From: Pandoraea eparura
Lineage (GTDB): Bacteria; Pseudomonadota; Gammaproteobacteria; Burkholderiales; Burkholderiaceae
DNA: 64,000 bases
NCBI RefSeq assembly: GCF_902459725.1
Contig: NZ_CABPSH010000010.1
Span: 62,001-126,000, forward strand
Reading direction: 5' to 3'
Part shown: one piece after another, positions 63,112 to 64,000 of the stretch
Position numbering within the stretch: position 1 is the first letter of the stretch
Layout of the letters: each line of letters starts with the position of its first letter
Translations under genes and position numbers: made by a program
Notes under the pieces: generated by a model
What the model saw: the letters and a program-made list of their open reading frames with translations, nothing else
Told to the model about the DNA's origin: nothing
The model's database searches: none

Positions 63112-64000
63112 ATGGCAAAGATGACAACGACCAGCGGAAAAAAGACGGTTATCCCTGCACCGAAGGCAAAGCGCGCGACCAGCGCGGCGGCGGCATCCGG
63201 TGGGAGGGGGGCGTCTCGTTCTCCGAAAGCTGGCGTTGCCGTGAAAGCCGGGGCGGTGGCGCAAGCGACGAAGAAAACGGCCAGCCAGGCAAGTTCGGCG
63301 AAACGTACCACGCAAATAAAGGCAGCCGCCGGCGCAACGAAGACGACCGGCAAGACGGCTGCGAAGGTGACCGATGTCACCAAGCGCAAGAGTGCGACCG
63401 CCGCCACGGTGGGGGCTGCGAAGGCAGCCAGGCCGACGGTGAAGTCCGAGCCGCCCGTCAGGGCGACGAAGGCAGCAACGACCGCGAAGGCGACGGCCGG
63501 CGGGAAACCGCAGGCCCGACAACCCGCTGAAAAAAGCGCGAAGCGCGCAACTACCGCCAAGGCATCGACCCTGGCGGGCCGCAGTAAACCTGCGACGCAA
63601 GCCCCACGCAAGACCGGGGCTTCCAGCAAACCCGAGGCTGTGGAGGTCGTGTCGGCAGCAGGTGAGCCGCTCGTCCCCAAGACGCGCGGCAAGGCCGCGA
63701 AGACAGCCGCCTCGGTGGCGCAGAACGTCGCAGCGGATACTAGTGATCAACCCGTGAACGAAGATCAGACCAAAGTGGAAAAGCAGAAGGCGCGTGATCG
63801 CCGGGCAAAAGAGAAAGCACTGCTCAAAGACGCATTTTCCTCGCACCAGCCCGGAACGGCCGAGGAACTTGAGGAGCGTCGCGGCAAGCTGAGGACGCTG
63901 ATCAAGCTGGGTAAGGAACGAGGCTTCCTGACCTTTGCAGAGATCAACGACCACCTGCCTGACGACGTGGTGGAGGGCGACGCGCTGGAAGGCGTGATCG
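63112..64000 (+). CDS. rpoD: RNA polymerase sigma factor RpoD (3' end outside window)
   Basis: The frame is open from the ATG at 63112 to the window edge (296 codons). Residues about 1-205 are extremely rich in Lys, Ala, Thr and Pro with repeated 'KAA', 'TAK' and 'KTA' units, like histone H1 tails. From about residue 245 the sigma-70 region 1.1 appears: 'ELEERRGKLRTLIKLGKERG' followed by FLTFAEINDHLPDD. Long basic tails before region 1.1 occur in beta-proteobacterial RpoD; E. coli RpoD starts with region 1.1 directly. It is the housekeeping sigma factor. The conserved regions 1.2-4.2 lie outside the window, so completeness cannot be tested. Confidence 0.93.
   Translation, partial: MAKMTTTSGKKTVIPAPKAKRATSAAAASGGRGASRSPKAGVAVKAGAVAQATKKTASQASSAKRTTQIKAAAGATKTTGKTAAKVTDVTKRKSATAATVGAAKAARPTVKSEPPVRATKAATTAKATAGGKPQARQPAEKSAKRATTAKASTLAGRSKPATQAPRKTGASSKPEAVEVVSAAGEPLVPKTRGKAAKTAASVAQNVAADTSDQPVNEDQTKVEKQKARDRRAKEKALLKDAFSSHQPGTAEELEERRGKLRTLIKLGKERGFLTFAEINDHLPDDVVEGDALEGVI

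Overview
The window is a piece of a GC-rich beta-proteobacterial chromosome. Gene content and protein sequences fit Burkholderiaceae, most likely Pandoraea or a close relative. This is an inference from the housekeeping set (alaS, valS-galU, uvrD, thrB-DUF2782-polA, xseB-ispA-dxs, folE2, tsaD, yqeY-dnaG-rpoD) and from typical Burkholderiaceae families such as BPSS1780 membrane proteins; no database was searched.

Positions 1-16863 are the right-hand part of a prophage. The visible order is a lambda gpE-like major capsid protein (cut by the window edge), head completion genes, and then a full Mu-like contractile tail: DUF2635, sheath, tube, tail assembly chaperone with a probable -1 frameshift extension, gp43-like circularisation protein, a short tape measure carrying a tail lysozyme domain, gp44-like hub, gp45-like spike, gp46, baseplate J, gp48-like protein and tail fibre. 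A lysis and moron block follows (membrane protein, SAR endolysin, small proteins, two lipoproteins, DUF1353). The element ends in the 3' half of a tRNA-Pro(UGG) gene at 16814-16863, the expected attR. Integrase, terminase and portal must lie to the left of the window.

Positions 16864-20316 are an accessory strip: a gene remnant, a NERD nuclease-SF1 helicase, an unrecognised small basic protein, tandem octamer repeats, and the promoter and leader of an rpsU paralogue.

Positions 20317-33400 hold rpsU, a WbuC-type cupin, a GT9-like protein, tRNA-Arg(CCU), a CaiB-type CoA transferase, alaS, a small metabolic cluster (MFS exporter, class II aldolase, tautomerase, threonine aldolase), a ClC channel, a Nudix hydrolase and a TusA-like protein. 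Positions 33400-49850 hold galU, valS, uvrD, a membrane protein, thrB, DUF2782, a LOG-family hydrolase, polA, type II NADH dehydrogenase, a dienelactone hydrolase-like protein and a ZIP transporter. Positions 49850-64000 hold a tandem repeat, sseA, a DMT permease, a Rieske oxygenase, the isoprenoid operon xseB-ispA-dxs, folE2, tsaD, a YhiN-like flavoprotein, yqeY, dnaG and the start of rpoD.

The most unusual points are the internally duplicated and probably frameshifted tail assembly chaperone, the tape measure-lysozyme fusion placed after rather than before the circularisation gene, the NERD-helicase beside the attachment site, the histone H1-like N-terminal extension of RpoD, and the absence of rpsU from the dnaG-rpoD operon. 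I see no clearly new multi-gene system; the strongest candidates for novelty are in the prophage tail module and in the strip between attR and rpsU.
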